From: Streptomyces marispadix
Lineage (GTDB): Bacteria > Actinomycetota > Actinomycetes > Streptomycetales > Streptomycetaceae
DNA: 64,000 nucleotides
Direction: 5' to 3'
NCBI RefSeq assembly: GCF_022524345.1
Contig: NZ_JAKWJU010000002.1
Span: 2,604,001-2,668,000 of the forward strand
Positions 54,667-63,521 of this stretch are shown here, piece by piece. Below the pieces are notes generated by a model. The model searched no databases, was not told where the DNA came from, and was given only the letters and a program-made list of their open reading frames with translations. Within the stretch, counting starts at the first letter, position 1; each line of letters opens with the position of its first letter. The translations under genes and the position numbers were made by a program.

Positions 54667-55031
54667 ATCCGCCGCCACGTGACCACCGGCGTCTCGTGCC
54701 CGCGTATCTGGCTACGACCGGGCGCGCGGTGCCGAGCCGCAACACGTTCGACCGGCTGACGGTGCTGCATGCCCCGGGTGATCCTGCGGGGAGCGGTCTG
54801 CGGCCGGAGCAGCGGCGACTGCTGGAGTTGCTTCAGCCTGGTCCGCTGTCTCTGGCCGAGGCGGCTGCGCATCTGCGGTTGCCTGTCAGCGTCGTGAAGG
54901 TCATGGTGGCCGATCTGGTCGATGCGGGCCGTCTGTCCGCTCGTGCCCCCGTACCCGACGCCGAACTGCCCGAGCGGCAGATTCTGGAGAAGGTTCTCGA
55001 TGGACTCCGCACTCTCAGGTCCTCGCGATGA
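54663..55031 (+). CDS. cvnC: DUF742 protein CvnC (second set)
   Basis: ATG 54663 overlaps the cvnB stop and gives 122 residues, the same length as CvnC of the first conservon. It has the DUF742 pattern RLVPAYLATTGRAVPSR and LAEAAAHLRLPVSVVKVMVA, followed by ERQILEKVLDGLRTL. Confidence 0.92.
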   Translation: MNPPPRDHRRLVPAYLATTGRAVPSRNTFDRLTVLHAPGDPAGSGLRPEQRRLLELLQPGPLSLAEAAAHLRLPVSVVKVMVADLVDAGRLSARAPVPDAELPERQILEKVLDGLRTLRSSR

Positions 55032-55740
55032 AGACACCGGTGACGAAGACGAAGACTGGCGGCGGGCCGCCGGTGGTTCCGGCGGTGGTTCCGGCGGTGG
55101 TTCCGGCGGTGACGGTCCCGCCGGCTCGGCGCCCCCGCCTGTGCCCGAGCCGCCGGAGGCGGTGGTCCACCTGGACGGGGAGCGCACTCAGACGCTGGTG
55201 AAGCTGCTGGTGGCGGGCCCGTTCGGTGTCGGCAAGACGACGTTCATCCGTTCGCTGTCGGAGACGGAGCCGCTGCACACCGAGGAGTTGATGACCAGCG
55301 GGAGTGCGGCCGTCGACGATCTGTCGGGGGTCAGGGAGAAGTCGACGACGACGGTGGCGATCGACTTCGGCCGTCTGACGCTGCCGGGCGATCTGGTGCT
55401 GTACATGTTCGGTACGCCCGGCCAGCGCCGTTTCTCGCCGCTGTGGCAGGACATCTCGCGTGGTGCGCTGGGTGCTCTCGTCCTGGCCGACACCCGCCGG
55501 TTGTCGGATTCGTTCGAGGTGATGGACATGATCGAGGACGCGGGGCTGCGTTACGCGGTCGCCGTGAACTCCTTCCCCGACTCTCCCGCGCACCATCCGT
55601 CCACGTTGCGCGACCATCTCGATCTGCTGCCCGATACGCCGCTGGTGCTGTGCGACGCTCGCGACCGTGAGCAGGCGACGGATGCGCTGATCGGTCTCGT
55701 GGGCCATGTGCTCGCGCTCACGCCTCAGGAGACTCTGTGA
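55000..55740 (+). CDS. cvnD: Conservon GTPase CvnD (second set)
   Basis: The 246-residue GTPase has a P-loop GPFGVGKTT near residue 74, FGTPGQRRF and NSFPDS. An N-terminal extension of about 55 residues contains a Gly-Gly-Ser repeat (GGSGGGSGGGSGG). This extension is absent from the first conservon CvnD. ATG 55000 lies 32 nt inside cvnC, as in the first set. It overlaps cvnE by 4 nt. Confidence 0.93.
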   Translation: MDSALSGPRDEDTGDEDEDWRRAAGGSGGGSGGGSGGDGPAGSAPPPVPEPPEAVVHLDGERTQTLVKLLVAGPFGVGKTTFIRSLSETEPLHTEELMTSGSAAVDDLSGVREKSTTTVAIDFGRLTLPGDLVLYMFGTPGQRRFSPLWQDISRGALGALVLADTRRLSDSFEVMDMIEDAGLRYAVAVNSFPDSPAHHPSTLRDHLDLLPDTPLVLCDARDREQATDALIGLVGHVLALTPQETL

Positions 55741-57245
55741 CGTCCGCTTCCGAGCCGGGCACTCCGGCGCACGCCTCCACCCAGGACTCGCCCAAGCGCA
55801 CGCCCACGCCGGACACGCCGCCGCCAGGCACCACCGCCCCGGACGCGCCCGAGCGCACGCCGGCGCCGGACATACCCACGCGCGCCCCGGCCGGTGAGTC
55901 CCCCGCCCCGCTCAGCAGTGCCCTGCCCACGCCGGTGGGCGAACCCCACGTGGAGCTGGAGCAGTTGTACGGGCCGGAGTTCGCCGCCGATCCGCAGGGC
56001 GTCTATGCGCGGCTGCGCCGCTACGGCCCGATCGCCCCGGTGGAGATCTCGCCGGGCATCACGGCGATGCTCGTCACCGACTACCGGGCGGCGCTCGATC
56101 TGCTGCACGACACGGTCACCTGGTCCAAGGACCCTCGTAAGTGGCAGGAGTCGGTGCCGGAGGACTCGCCGATCCTGCCGATGATCGGCTGGCGTCCCAA
56201 CGTCATGTTCAACGACGGTGATGTGCACGCCCGTTACCGTCAGGCGATCACCGACGGCTTCGAGCGGATTCCGCCGCACGAGCTGCGCACGATGGTGGTG
56301 GGCATCGCCGACTCGCTCATCGCGGGGTTCGGTGCGGACGGACAGGCCGATCTGATGGGCCAGTTCGCGCGTCTGCTGCCGTTGAAGCTATTCAACAGGC
56401 TTTTCGGGCTGCCCGATTCGTACAGTGACCGCCTCATCTCGTCCATCGCCGGGATGATGGAGGGCGACCCGGCCGAGGCGTCGGCGGCGAACGAGGAGTT
56501 CCAGGGCTATATCAGCGAGTTGATCTCCGCGAAGAAGCATGTGCGCGGCCGGGATCTGACGTCGTGGTTCCTGGACCATCCCGTCGGTCTGAACGACGAG
56601 GAGGTCACGCATCAGATGGTGCTGACCATGGCCGCCGGTCATGAGCCGACGTGCAATCTGATCGGCAACGCCCTGGCCCGCATGCTCACCGACGACCGCT
56701 ACTACAGCACGCTGTCCGGGGGTGCTCTCACTCCGCGCGACGCCATTCAGGACGTGCTGCTCAACGAGCCGCCGATCTGCAACTATTCGGCGCACTTCCC
56801 CCGGCGTGACGTGTTCTTCCACGGCACGTGGATCCGTACGGGGCAGCTCGTGATGGTGTCCTACACGGCGGCGGGCGCGGCTCACGGCCGTACGGGGGAG
56901 GGTGCGGGCGCCGGCGGCAGCGGCGCGAGCGGTTCGGGCGGCGGTGCGCATCTGGCCTGGTCGGCGGGGCCGCATTCGTGCCCTGTGCCTCGTGCGGCGC
57001 TGCTCATCGCGACGACGGCGATCGAACGGCTCTGCGCTTGGCTGTCGGACATCGAACTGACCGTTCCGCACGACCGGTTGACGTATCGGCCGGGTCCGTT
57101 CCACCGGGCCCTGACCGAACTGCCCGCACGTTTCACTCCGATCAGCCCCGGCCAGGCAGGAGAGACTCCATGGGACAGCAGGGACACAGGGCACAGCGGC
57201 AACGGCAGGGCGGAGGCGGAGGGGGAGAGCACGCCCGCTCCGTGA
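55737..57245 (+). CDS. cvnE: Cytochrome P450, CYP157-like, with no ExxR at all (second conservon cvnE)
   Basis: The 502-residue protein has an extra Pro/Thr-rich N-terminus of about 75 residues and keeps the heme Cys in WSAGPHSCPVPRA. The K-helix motif reads DVLL in AIQDVLLNEPP, so neither the Glu nor the Arg of ExxR is left. The I-helix is AAGHEPT, with Pro in place of the first Thr. An inserted Gly/Ser loop (about residues 385-402) precedes the heme loop. A normal monooxygenase cycle is doubtful. GTG 55737 overlaps cvnD. Confidence 0.9.
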   Translation: MTSASEPGTPAHASTQDSPKRTPTPDTPPPGTTAPDAPERTPAPDIPTRAPAGESPAPLSSALPTPVGEPHVELEQLYGPEFAADPQGVYARLRRYGPIAPVEISPGITAMLVTDYRAALDLLHDTVTWSKDPRKWQESVPEDSPILPMIGWRPNVMFNDGDVHARYRQAITDGFERIPPHELRTMVVGIADSLIAGFGADGQADLMGQFARLLPLKLFNRLFGLPDSYSDRLISSIAGMMEGDPAEASAANEEFQGYISELISAKKHVRGRDLTSWFLDHPVGLNDEEVTHQMVLTMAAGHEPTCNLIGNALARMLTDDRYYSTLSGGALTPRDAIQDVLLNEPPICNYSAHFPRRDVFFHGTWIRTGQLVMVSYTAAGAAHGRTGEGAGAGGSGASGSGGGAHLAWSAGPHSCPVPRAALLIATTAIERLCAWLSDIELTVPHDRLTYRPGPFHRALTELPARFTPISPGQAGETPWDSRDTGHSGNGRAEAEGESTPAP

Positions 57246-58549
57246 CGCCGGAGGCGGTGCCGATCGACCCGGCGGGGGCCGACATCCATGGTGAGGCGGA
57301 CCGTCTGCGTGCGCGCGGCCGGCGGCGCTAGTGGAGTTGCCTGCGGGTATCCGTGCGTGGTCCGTCGGCAGTTTCGGTCTGCTGAAGCGGCTGCTGACCG
57401 ACGAGCGGGTCTCGAAGGATCCGCGGCAGCACTGGCCGGCGTGGCAGCGCGGCGAGTTCCACGACACGTGGATTCGTTCCTGGGTCGGTGTGACGAACAT
57501 GTTCACGTCGTACGGGGCGGATCACCGGCGGCTGCGGAAGCTGGTCGCTCCGGCTTTCACGGCCCGCCGTACGGAGGCGATGCTTCCGCGCGTCGAGCGC
57601 ATCACGGGTGAACTGCTCGACGCGATGGCGGGGTTACCGCCCGGCGAGCCGGTCGATCTGCGCGGCGCGTATGCGCATCCGCTGCCGATGGGTGTGATCT
57701 GTGAACTGTTCGGCGTTCCCGATGAGCAGCGTCCGGACATGGCCCGCCTCGTGGAACGCATCATGGACACTTCCGTTTCGCCGGAGGAGGCGGCCCGTAC
57801 GGCGGAGGAGGTGCAGAGTGCCTTCGGTGCGCTGGTCGCGCTCAAGCGGCGGGAGCCGGGTGAGGATCTGACGAGCGTGCTGGTCTCCGCGCGTGACGAC
57901 GAGACGGGGTCGAAGCTGTCGGAGGCGGAGCTGCTCGACACGCTTCTGCTGGTGATCGGCGCGGGCCATGAGACGACGGTGAACCTGATCGGCAACGCCG
58001 TGCACGCCCTGCTGACCCATCCCGCCCAGCTTGAACTCGTTCTCGATGGGCGTGTCTCGTGGAACGACGTCATCGAGGAGACGCTGCGCTGGGCGCCGAG
58101 CATCGCCTCGCTTCCGTTGCGGTACGCGGTGGAGGACATCGAGCTGGGCGCCGAACTCGTCGGGGACGCCGAGGAGTTGCCTGGCCGACGCCACTGGCGG
58201 CGTCGGCGGCGCTTCCGGCGCGGACGGCGGCACGGTCACGATTCGCCGAGGTGAGGCGATACTCGCCACCTACGCCGCAGCGGGCCGCGATCCGGGCAGA
58301 CACGGCGCCACCGCGGGCGAGTTCGACGTCCGGCGCACGGATGTGGAGCATCTGTCGTTCGGGCACGGCGTGCACTTCTGCCTGGGCGCTCCCCTCGCGC
58401 GCATGGAAGCCCGTACGGCGCTCCCCGCGCTGTTCGAGCGCTTCCCGGAGCTGTGTCTGGCGGTGCCGCCGGAGGAGCTTAGGCAGGTGGAGTCGTTCAT
58501 CGCGCACGGCTATCGCACGCTGCCCGTGCTGCTGCACGGCTCCCGCTGA
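57170..58549 (+). pseudogene. cvnF: CYP154-like P450 (second conservon cvnF) with two compensating frameshifts and a TTA codon
   Basis: ATG 57170 opens GQQGHRAQRQ ... ADIHGEADRLRARG, then the frame must shift by -1 near 57320; one extra C would give GPAALVELPAG. The core runs intact in the new frame with I-helix GAGHETT and K-helix EETLR. Near 58183 one base too many moves the frame back; dropping one G gives ELPADATGG. From there the heme loop FGHGVHFCLGAPLARME follows and the gene ends at 58549. The two indels cancel. This is either a decayed gene or two sequencing errors in GC runs. The leucine at 57634-57636 is a TTA codon. It overlaps cvnE by 76 nt. Confidence 0.85.
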
Positions 58550-58777
58550 GTAGTCCGCGCCCCGGGCTACGGCGGCTGACGCGGCGCCGGCAGGCACCGA
58601 GGCGTCCGTTCCGCCCCCGCAGGGGACCTACAGGGGGTCTTCAGGGGTCTTCGGGGTCGTGCTTTTACCACACCAACAGCCCGTGTTCCGTGAGAAGTTC
58701 GAAGGACTCGTAGAGGAGCTGGGGCCCTGATGACGTATAGCTGACAAGCAAGGCAGACTGACCCCTGCGGGAGTGGA

Positions 58778-61759
58778 ATGAAAGCGCAGGGGGCCATCAT
58801 GGGCGCGGGCGCCGAGGGGATCATCGGCCGCGGGACCGAGCAACTGGAGCACACGCTGTGCTTCACGGTGCTCGGACCGGTCCGTGCCCACCGCGGTGAC
58901 CAGGAGCTGTCCATGGGTTCGCCGCAGCAGCGTGCGATGCTCGCGGCGCTGCTGCTGCGCGGCGGCCACACGGCCACGGCGGAGGAGCTGATCGACGCCC
59001 TGTGGGGTGAGGAGCCCCCGGAGCAGGCGAAGGCGACGCTGCGCACCTACGCCTTCCGTATCCGCAAGGCGCTCGGAGACGATGCGGAGCTGCTGGTCAG
59101 CGAGTCGGGCGGCTATGCGATCCGTACGGGCCGTGCCTTCTCCGACGTCTCGCTGGATCTGGATGTGGCCACGGCGCTGGTCGCCGAGGCGGAGAAGTCC
59201 GCGGCGAGCGGCGACCGTTCACGGGCGCGTGACAGCTATGCCGCCGCTCTCGCGCAGTTCAGCGGTGAGCCGCTGGCGAGTGTTCCGGGCCCGTTCGCGG
59301 AGCGGCAGCGCAGCAGCCTGGCGGAGTGGCAGCTCACTCTTCAGGAGCACCGCATCGATCTGGATCTCCAACTCGCGGGTCACACCGAGGCGGTGAGCGA
59401 GCTGACCGCTTTGACGGCGGCGCATCCGCTGCGGGAGCGGCTGCGGGAGCTGCTGATGCTGGCGCTGTACCGCAGCGGCCGGCAGGCGGAGGCGCTGGCG
59501 GTGTTCGCCGACACCCGTCGTCTGCTGGCGGACGAACTGGGCGTCGATCCGTGCGCGGAGCTTACGGGCCTTCACCAGCGCATTCTCGAAGCGGACGACG
59601 GTCTCGCCCTCGCACCGGACGAGCCGTCGGGCCCGGCCACGCCGAAGCCCGCGCAGCCCGCTCAACTGCCTGCGGCGGTCGCGGACTTCACGGGACGTAA
59701 GGCGTTCGTCGCGGAGCTGAAGGACCAACTGGCTCTGGCGGAGGGCACGGTGATGGCGCTGTCCGCGGTGGCGGGCATCGGCGGCGTCGGCAAGACGACC
59801 CTGGCCGTGCATGTGGCGCATGCCGCGGCCGAGTACTTTCCCGACGGTCAGCTCTACGTCGACCTTCAGGGCGCGGGCCCTTCGGCTGCGGAACCGGAGG
59901 CGGTGCTGGGGGCGTTCCTGCGTTCGCTGGGTGTCGAGGACAACGGCATCCCGGAAGGGGTCGAGGAGAGATCGGCGCTGTTCCGTTCGCTGCTGTCGGG
60001 CCGCCGCATACTCACCCTCCTCGACAACGCCCGTGACGCGGCGCAGGTGCGTCCCCTGCTGGCGGGGGCCGCGGGCTGTGCCGCGCTGGTCACCAGCCGT
60101 ACGCGGATGACGGATCTGGCGGGCGCGCACCTGATAGACCTCGATGTGATGAGCCCCGACGAGGCGATGACGCTCTTCACGCGCATCGTCGGGGAGGAGC
60201 GGGTGACCGCCGAGCGTCAGGCGGCGATGGCGGTCGTCGGTGCCTGCGGTTTCCTTCCGCTGGCGATCCGTATCGCCGCGGCCCGGCTCGCCTCCCGCCG
60301 GACGTGGACGGTGGCCGTACTCGCGGAGAAGCTCGCCGACGAGCGGCGCCGTCTCGACGAACTCCAGGTCGGCGACCAGGCCGTGAAGGCCACCTTCGAG
60401 TTGGGCTACGGCCAGCTCGATGCCGAACAGGCCCGTGGTTTCCGCCTGTTGGGCCTCGCCGACGGCCCTGACATCTCGCTGCACGCCGCGGCGGCGCTGC
60501 TGGACCGTCCGGCGGGCAGCACCGAGTCGCTGCTGGAGTCGCTGGTCGACGCGTCCCTGCTGGAGTCGGCCGCGCCTGGCCGCTACCGCTTCCACGATCT
60601 GGTGCGTCTCTTCGCGCGTGCCTGCGCGGAGCGCGACGAGCAGCCGCCGTCGGAGCGTGAGGCGGCCTTCTCCCGGCTGCTGGACTTCTATCTCGCGACC
60701 GCTTCGAAGGTCTTCGCCCTGGAACGCCCCGGCGAGCGGGCCGTCGACCATCTCACCCGGCCGCGCACCGGCGGTCTGCGCTTCGCGGACCGCGACGCCG
60801 CGCTCGCGTGGCTGTTCTCCGAGGCGGACTGTGTGCTGGCCTGTGTGCAGCAGGCCGCCGAGCGCGGGCTGCTGCGCCACGCCGCGGACCTGCTGATCGC
60901 GGTGAAGGACTGCGCGGACTCGGGTGTGCACTCGCTGCGTTACGAGCGGGCCGCCGCCACCGTGCGCGACGCCGCCCGCGACGCCGGCGACGTGCTCGCC
61001 GAGGCCCGTACGCAGATCATGCTCACGCACGTCCACATCGTCGCGGGCCGCTTCGACCAGGCCGATCAGGAGGCGGAGCGCGCGGCGCTGCTCGCCGGTG
61101 CCTCGGGCGATGTCCTGGCGGGCTGCTGGTCCCTCAACGACCGGGGCATCGTGGCCAATTGCCAGCAGCGCTACAGCGACGGCGAGGCGTATCTGCTGCG
61201 CGCCATCGACGCCTTCCGCGAGGACCGCAACCGGCCCAGCGAGGCGAGCGCGCTGTGCAACCTCGCGCAGATCTGCCTGGCGCTCGGCCAGACCGACCGC
61301 GGAATTCAGCTCGCCGAGCAGGGACTTGAGATCTACGAGACCCTCGACCACGGCATGCGTACGGCCAACGCCCGCTATGTGCTGGGCCGTGCCCTCACGC
61401 ACGGCGGTCATGTCGAGGAGGGCCTGGATCAGCTCAACCAGGCCGCCTCCCTCTTCCACGAGAGCCGCCAGCCGCTGTGGGAGGGCGTCTCCAACTTCCG
61501 TATCGCGGAGGCCCACTTGGCGGCGCGGCGGCCCGCGCAGGCGGCCGGGCACGCCGAACAGGCCCTTGCGCTGCGCGGCATCGGCGGCGAGTGGATGCGC
61601 GGCAGGATGCTCACGGTCCTGGGGCGTGCGCTGGTGGCGCTGGGTCAGCGTGACCGTGCAAGGGTGTGCTGGAAGGACGCCCTGGCCATCTTCGAGGAGA
61701 TGGGCGCCTCCGACGCGGACGAGGTGCGGGCGCTTCTGACCCCTGCTCAAGCTGCGTAA
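58778..61759 (+). CDS. afsR: AfsR-type SARP regulator (BTAD, NB-ARC, TPR)
   Basis: The 993-residue protein, the same length I recall for S. coelicolor AfsR, has an OmpR-like DNA-binding domain (FTVLGPVRAHRG, SPQQRAMLAALLLRGGHTAT). A BTAD domain (about 115-260) and an NB-ARC ATPase follow, with Walker A GIGGVGKTT near residue 332 and LLDNARD. TPR repeats to the C-terminus complete it. AfsR is a pleiotropic activator of antibiotic production, phosphorylated by Ser/Thr kinases, that activates afsS. The next gene is an afsS homologue with SARP-like repeats before it. ATG 58778 follows GGGAGTGG. Confidence 0.93.
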   Translation: MKAQGAIMGAGAEGIIGRGTEQLEHTLCFTVLGPVRAHRGDQELSMGSPQQRAMLAALLLRGGHTATAEELIDALWGEEPPEQAKATLRTYAFRIRKALGDDAELLVSESGGYAIRTGRAFSDVSLDLDVATALVAEAEKSAASGDRSRARDSYAAALAQFSGEPLASVPGPFAERQRSSLAEWQLTLQEHRIDLDLQLAGHTEAVSELTALTAAHPLRERLRELLMLALYRSGRQAEALAVFADTRRLLADELGVDPCAELTGLHQRILEADDGLALAPDEPSGPATPKPAQPAQLPAAVADFTGRKAFVAELKDQLALAEGTVMALSAVAGIGGVGKTTLAVHVAHAAAEYFPDGQLYVDLQGAGPSAAEPEAVLGAFLRSLGVEDNGIPEGVEERSALFRSLLSGRRILTLLDNARDAAQVRPLLAGAAGCAALVTSRTRMTDLAGAHLIDLDVMSPDEAMTLFTRIVGEERVTAERQAAMAVVGACGFLPLAIRIAAARLASRRTWTVAVLAEKLADERRRLDELQVGDQAVKATFELGYGQLDAEQARGFRLLGLADGPDISLHAAAALLDRPAGSTESLLESLVDASLLESAAPGRYRFHDLVRLFARACAERDEQPPSEREAAFSRLLDFYLATASKVFALERPGERAVDHLTRPRTGGLRFADRDAALAWLFSEADCVLACVQQAAERGLLRHAADLLIAVKDCADSGVHSLRYERAAATVRDAARDAGDVLAEARTQIMLTHVHIVAGRFDQADQEAERAALLAGASGDVLAGCWSLNDRGIVANCQQRYSDGEAYLLRAIDAFREDRNRPSEASALCNLAQICLALGQTDRGIQLAEQGLEIYETLDHGMRTANARYVLGRALTHGGHVEEGLDQLNQAASLFHESRQPLWEGVSNFRIAEAHLAARRPAQAAGHAEQALALRGIGGEWMRGRMLTVLGRALVALGQRDRARVCWKDALAIFEEMGASDADEVRALLTPAQAA

Positions 61760-61776
61760 ACACGCGCGGCGGGCCC

Positions 61777-61823
61777 GCTTATCAGTCGTTCATCGATCGT
61801 TTATCGCGGCTCGGCAGTCTTAT
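61777..61823 (+). promoter_or_regulatory. afsS promoter: three 11-bp direct repeats (AfsR/PhoP-box-like) and -10
   Basis: Three adjacent 11-mers, GCTTATCAGTC, GTTCATCGATC and GTTTATCGCGG (61777-61809), share the GTTCAYCG pattern of Streptomyces PHO boxes and of the AfsR site. Eight nt later TCTTAT (61818-61823) can be the -10. An 11-bp period and 8-nt spacing to the -10 is the known SARP promoter architecture. A second -10-like TAGGGT is at about 61877-61882. Confidence 0.7.
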
Positions 61824-61976
61824 CCCGTCGATCCGTCGCGTCGGGGGGCAGGCGGATCCGGGGGAGGCCGCGCTCCGGCTAGGGTGAGCGGCCCTAACGC
61901 CCGCCCGGCGGCCCACGGGGGAGTCGCTGGGCGGGCACGTCAGCACAATCTGCCACCAAGCCAGGAGAGTTCGGCA

Positions 61977-62246
61977 ATGACTGAGACAACGCAGTCCACC
62001 GTTAAGGACATCGAAGACGACATCGAGACCACCAGCACCGACGACAACCACTCGCCGATCAGCCCTGAGAAGGACGGCGTGGCCTCGGCCGAAGACGGCG
62101 ACGTGACGACGCTCGACAACCACTCGCCCATCGCGCCGCCGAGGGGCCGGAAGACCTCCGCCGACGAAGAGGCCGAGGACGAGGGCGATGTGACGACGCT
62201 CGACAATCACTCGCCGATCGCGCCGCCGCTGGGCGGCGCCCAGTAG
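61977..62246 (+). CDS. afsS: AfsS-like small acidic protein with three DNHSPI repeats
   Basis: The 89-residue acidic protein has three copies of a TTxDNHSPIxP motif (TTSTDDNHSPISPE, VTTLDNHSPIAPP twice). AfsS/AfsR2 proteins carry TTxDNHMPxPP-type repeats and lie directly 3' of afsR, so both sequence and position point to AfsS. Here Met of the repeat is replaced by Ser-Pro-Ile. AGGAGAG lies 7 nt before ATG 61977. AfsS is a global activator of secondary metabolism whose biochemistry is unknown. Expression should depend on AfsR through the repeats at 61777-61809. Confidence 0.85.
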   Translation: MTETTQSTVKDIEDDIETTSTDDNHSPISPEKDGVASAEDGDVTTLDNHSPIAPPRGRKTSADEEAEDEGDVTTLDNHSPIAPPLGGAQ

Positions 62247-62418
62247 GCCGCTTTCCACGGGGGAACAGGCGGGCTTGGCGTCAGCAGCGCGGAGGGGGCG
62301 CCGCTGCCGCCGGGCCCGCTTGAGTGTGCGCCGAAAGGGCATCCTGACAGTGCACGCATCCCGACGTACGCGAAAGCGATGTCAGGTACGCGAACTTGGG
62401 TCTCCCGAAGGAGAGGAC

Positions 62419-62565
62419 ATGCCCAGAATTCTCAGGACGCTCGTCGTCTGCTCGTTACTGATACTCGGAGCGGCCTCTCCAGCGATGGCCGCCGAATCGC
62501 AGGACGGTGGGGTGGCAGTGCACGACGTTCACATCACCGGCACCACCGACGGGCATTCGCCCTGA
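62419..62565 (+). CDS. Small secreted peptide ending in TTDGHSP
   Basis: The 48-residue ORF has a strong GGAGAGG site and a clear Sec signal peptide (RTLVVCSLLILGAASPAMA, cleavage before AESQDGG). The predicted mature peptide is 24 residues, acidic and His-rich, and ends GTTDGHSP. The last residues echo the TTxDNHSP repeat of the AfsS-like protein 170 nt upstream. It has no cysteine in the mature part. It is followed at once by a strong terminator. I do not recognise it; a secreted signal or marker peptide is possible but unproven. Confidence 0.7.
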   Translation: MPRILRTLVVCSLLILGAASPAMAAESQDGGVAVHDVHITGTTDGHSP

Positions 62566-62581
62566 CGGACGGACACCGCGT

Positions 62582-62619
62582 GGAACGGGGCGGGCCGCTT
62601 GTGCGGCCCGCCCCGTTCC
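62582..62619 (+). terminator. Perfect 17-bp hairpin after the secreted peptide gene
   Basis: GGAACGGGGCGGGCCGC (62582-62598) pairs with 62603-62619 around TTGT, 16 nt after the stop. It may end the afsS-peptide transcript. Confidence 0.9.
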
Positions 62620-62743
62620 GTGTCCGCGTTTCCCGGCCCGCGCGTCGTGCTCGCGGCGGATACGCGACTGCTGTGCGCCGCCGGTGCGTTGACGGCGTCG
62701 GCGCCGCGCCGGCGCCGCGCCGGTCGACGGACTAGCCGACGGG

Positions 62744-63328
62744 CTAGTCGACGGACTTGACCAGGCACTCCGAGACGTCGCCGATGCGCCCCGGGTGTGC
62801 CATGCGTACGTCCACCGGTGCGGTGGTCCTGCTGCCGACCTCCACCTCGGCGGAGCCCGAGTCGACGTGCGTCCCGGACTCGTCGAGGAACTCGACCGTC
62901 ACCGTGTAGGTCTTGGTGTAGTTCTTCGGGTTGCGGACCTCCACCTCGGCCTTCGCTTCGCTGCCGCTCTGCGGGGCGCAGCGGGTGACCGTCGCCGACG
63001 CCGATCCGTAGCGGGTGCTGCCGTGCCTCGAACCGGTGGTGCCGGTGGTGCTGTGGTAGCGGCGGGTACCGCTCCGGTAGCCGCTGTCGCCGGAGCTGCC
63101 GTAGTCGCCCTTACGGCCGTAACTGCTGCCGTCGCTGCCGTAACTGCTGCCGCCCGTGTCGCTGTCGTAGCTGCTTCCGCTGTTGTTGTGGCTGCTCGAA
63201 CTCGAACTGCTGCACCCGCCCCCCTTGCTGCTGCCCCGGTACCCGCCGCCCTTGCGGCCGGGGCTGAAACCGCTGATCGCCACCAGCACGACGGCGACCG
63301 CGGCGATGAGCTTGAGACGACGCGACAT
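62744..63328 (-). CDS. Secreted Ser/Gly/Tyr-rich protein with C-terminal beta domain
   Basis: ATG 63328 gives 194 residues with an N-terminal membrane/signal segment (LKLIAAVAVVLVAISGF). A Ser/Gly/Tyr-rich repeat region (about residues 25-105, SSYGSDGSSYGRKGDYGSSG) follows, then a C-terminal domain that looks like a small beta-sandwich with two cysteines (VTRCAPQSGSEAKAEVEV ... VSECLVKSVD). The C-terminal part resembles FxLYD-type domains. It is likely exported. The function is unknown. Longer frames upstream lack support. Confidence 0.75.
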   Translation of the reverse strand: MSRRLKLIAAVAVVLVAISGFSPGRKGGGYRGSSKGGGCSSSSSSSHNNSGSSYDSDTGGSSYGSDGSSYGRKGDYGSSGDSGYRSGTRRYHSTTGTTGSRHGSTRYGSASATVTRCAPQSGSEAKAEVEVRNPKNYTKTYTVTVEFLDESGTHVDSGSAEVEVGSRTTAPVDVRMAHPGRIGDVSECLVKSVD

Positions 63329-63521
63329 GGACCGAACCCCCGATTCTCGACATGCACGGGAGCGGACGCCCCCGTGCGGGGACGCCGTCAGGTGGCCGCG
63401 GGGTTCCGCCGGGCGTAACGTCTTGTACGGGACGGCGCATCCTGCGGCGGCCCCCTGCTTCCCGATCCGCGACGCACCCGCGGGGAGAAGCGGCCCCGGC
63501 GCCGGAAGCGAGGCGAAGCCG

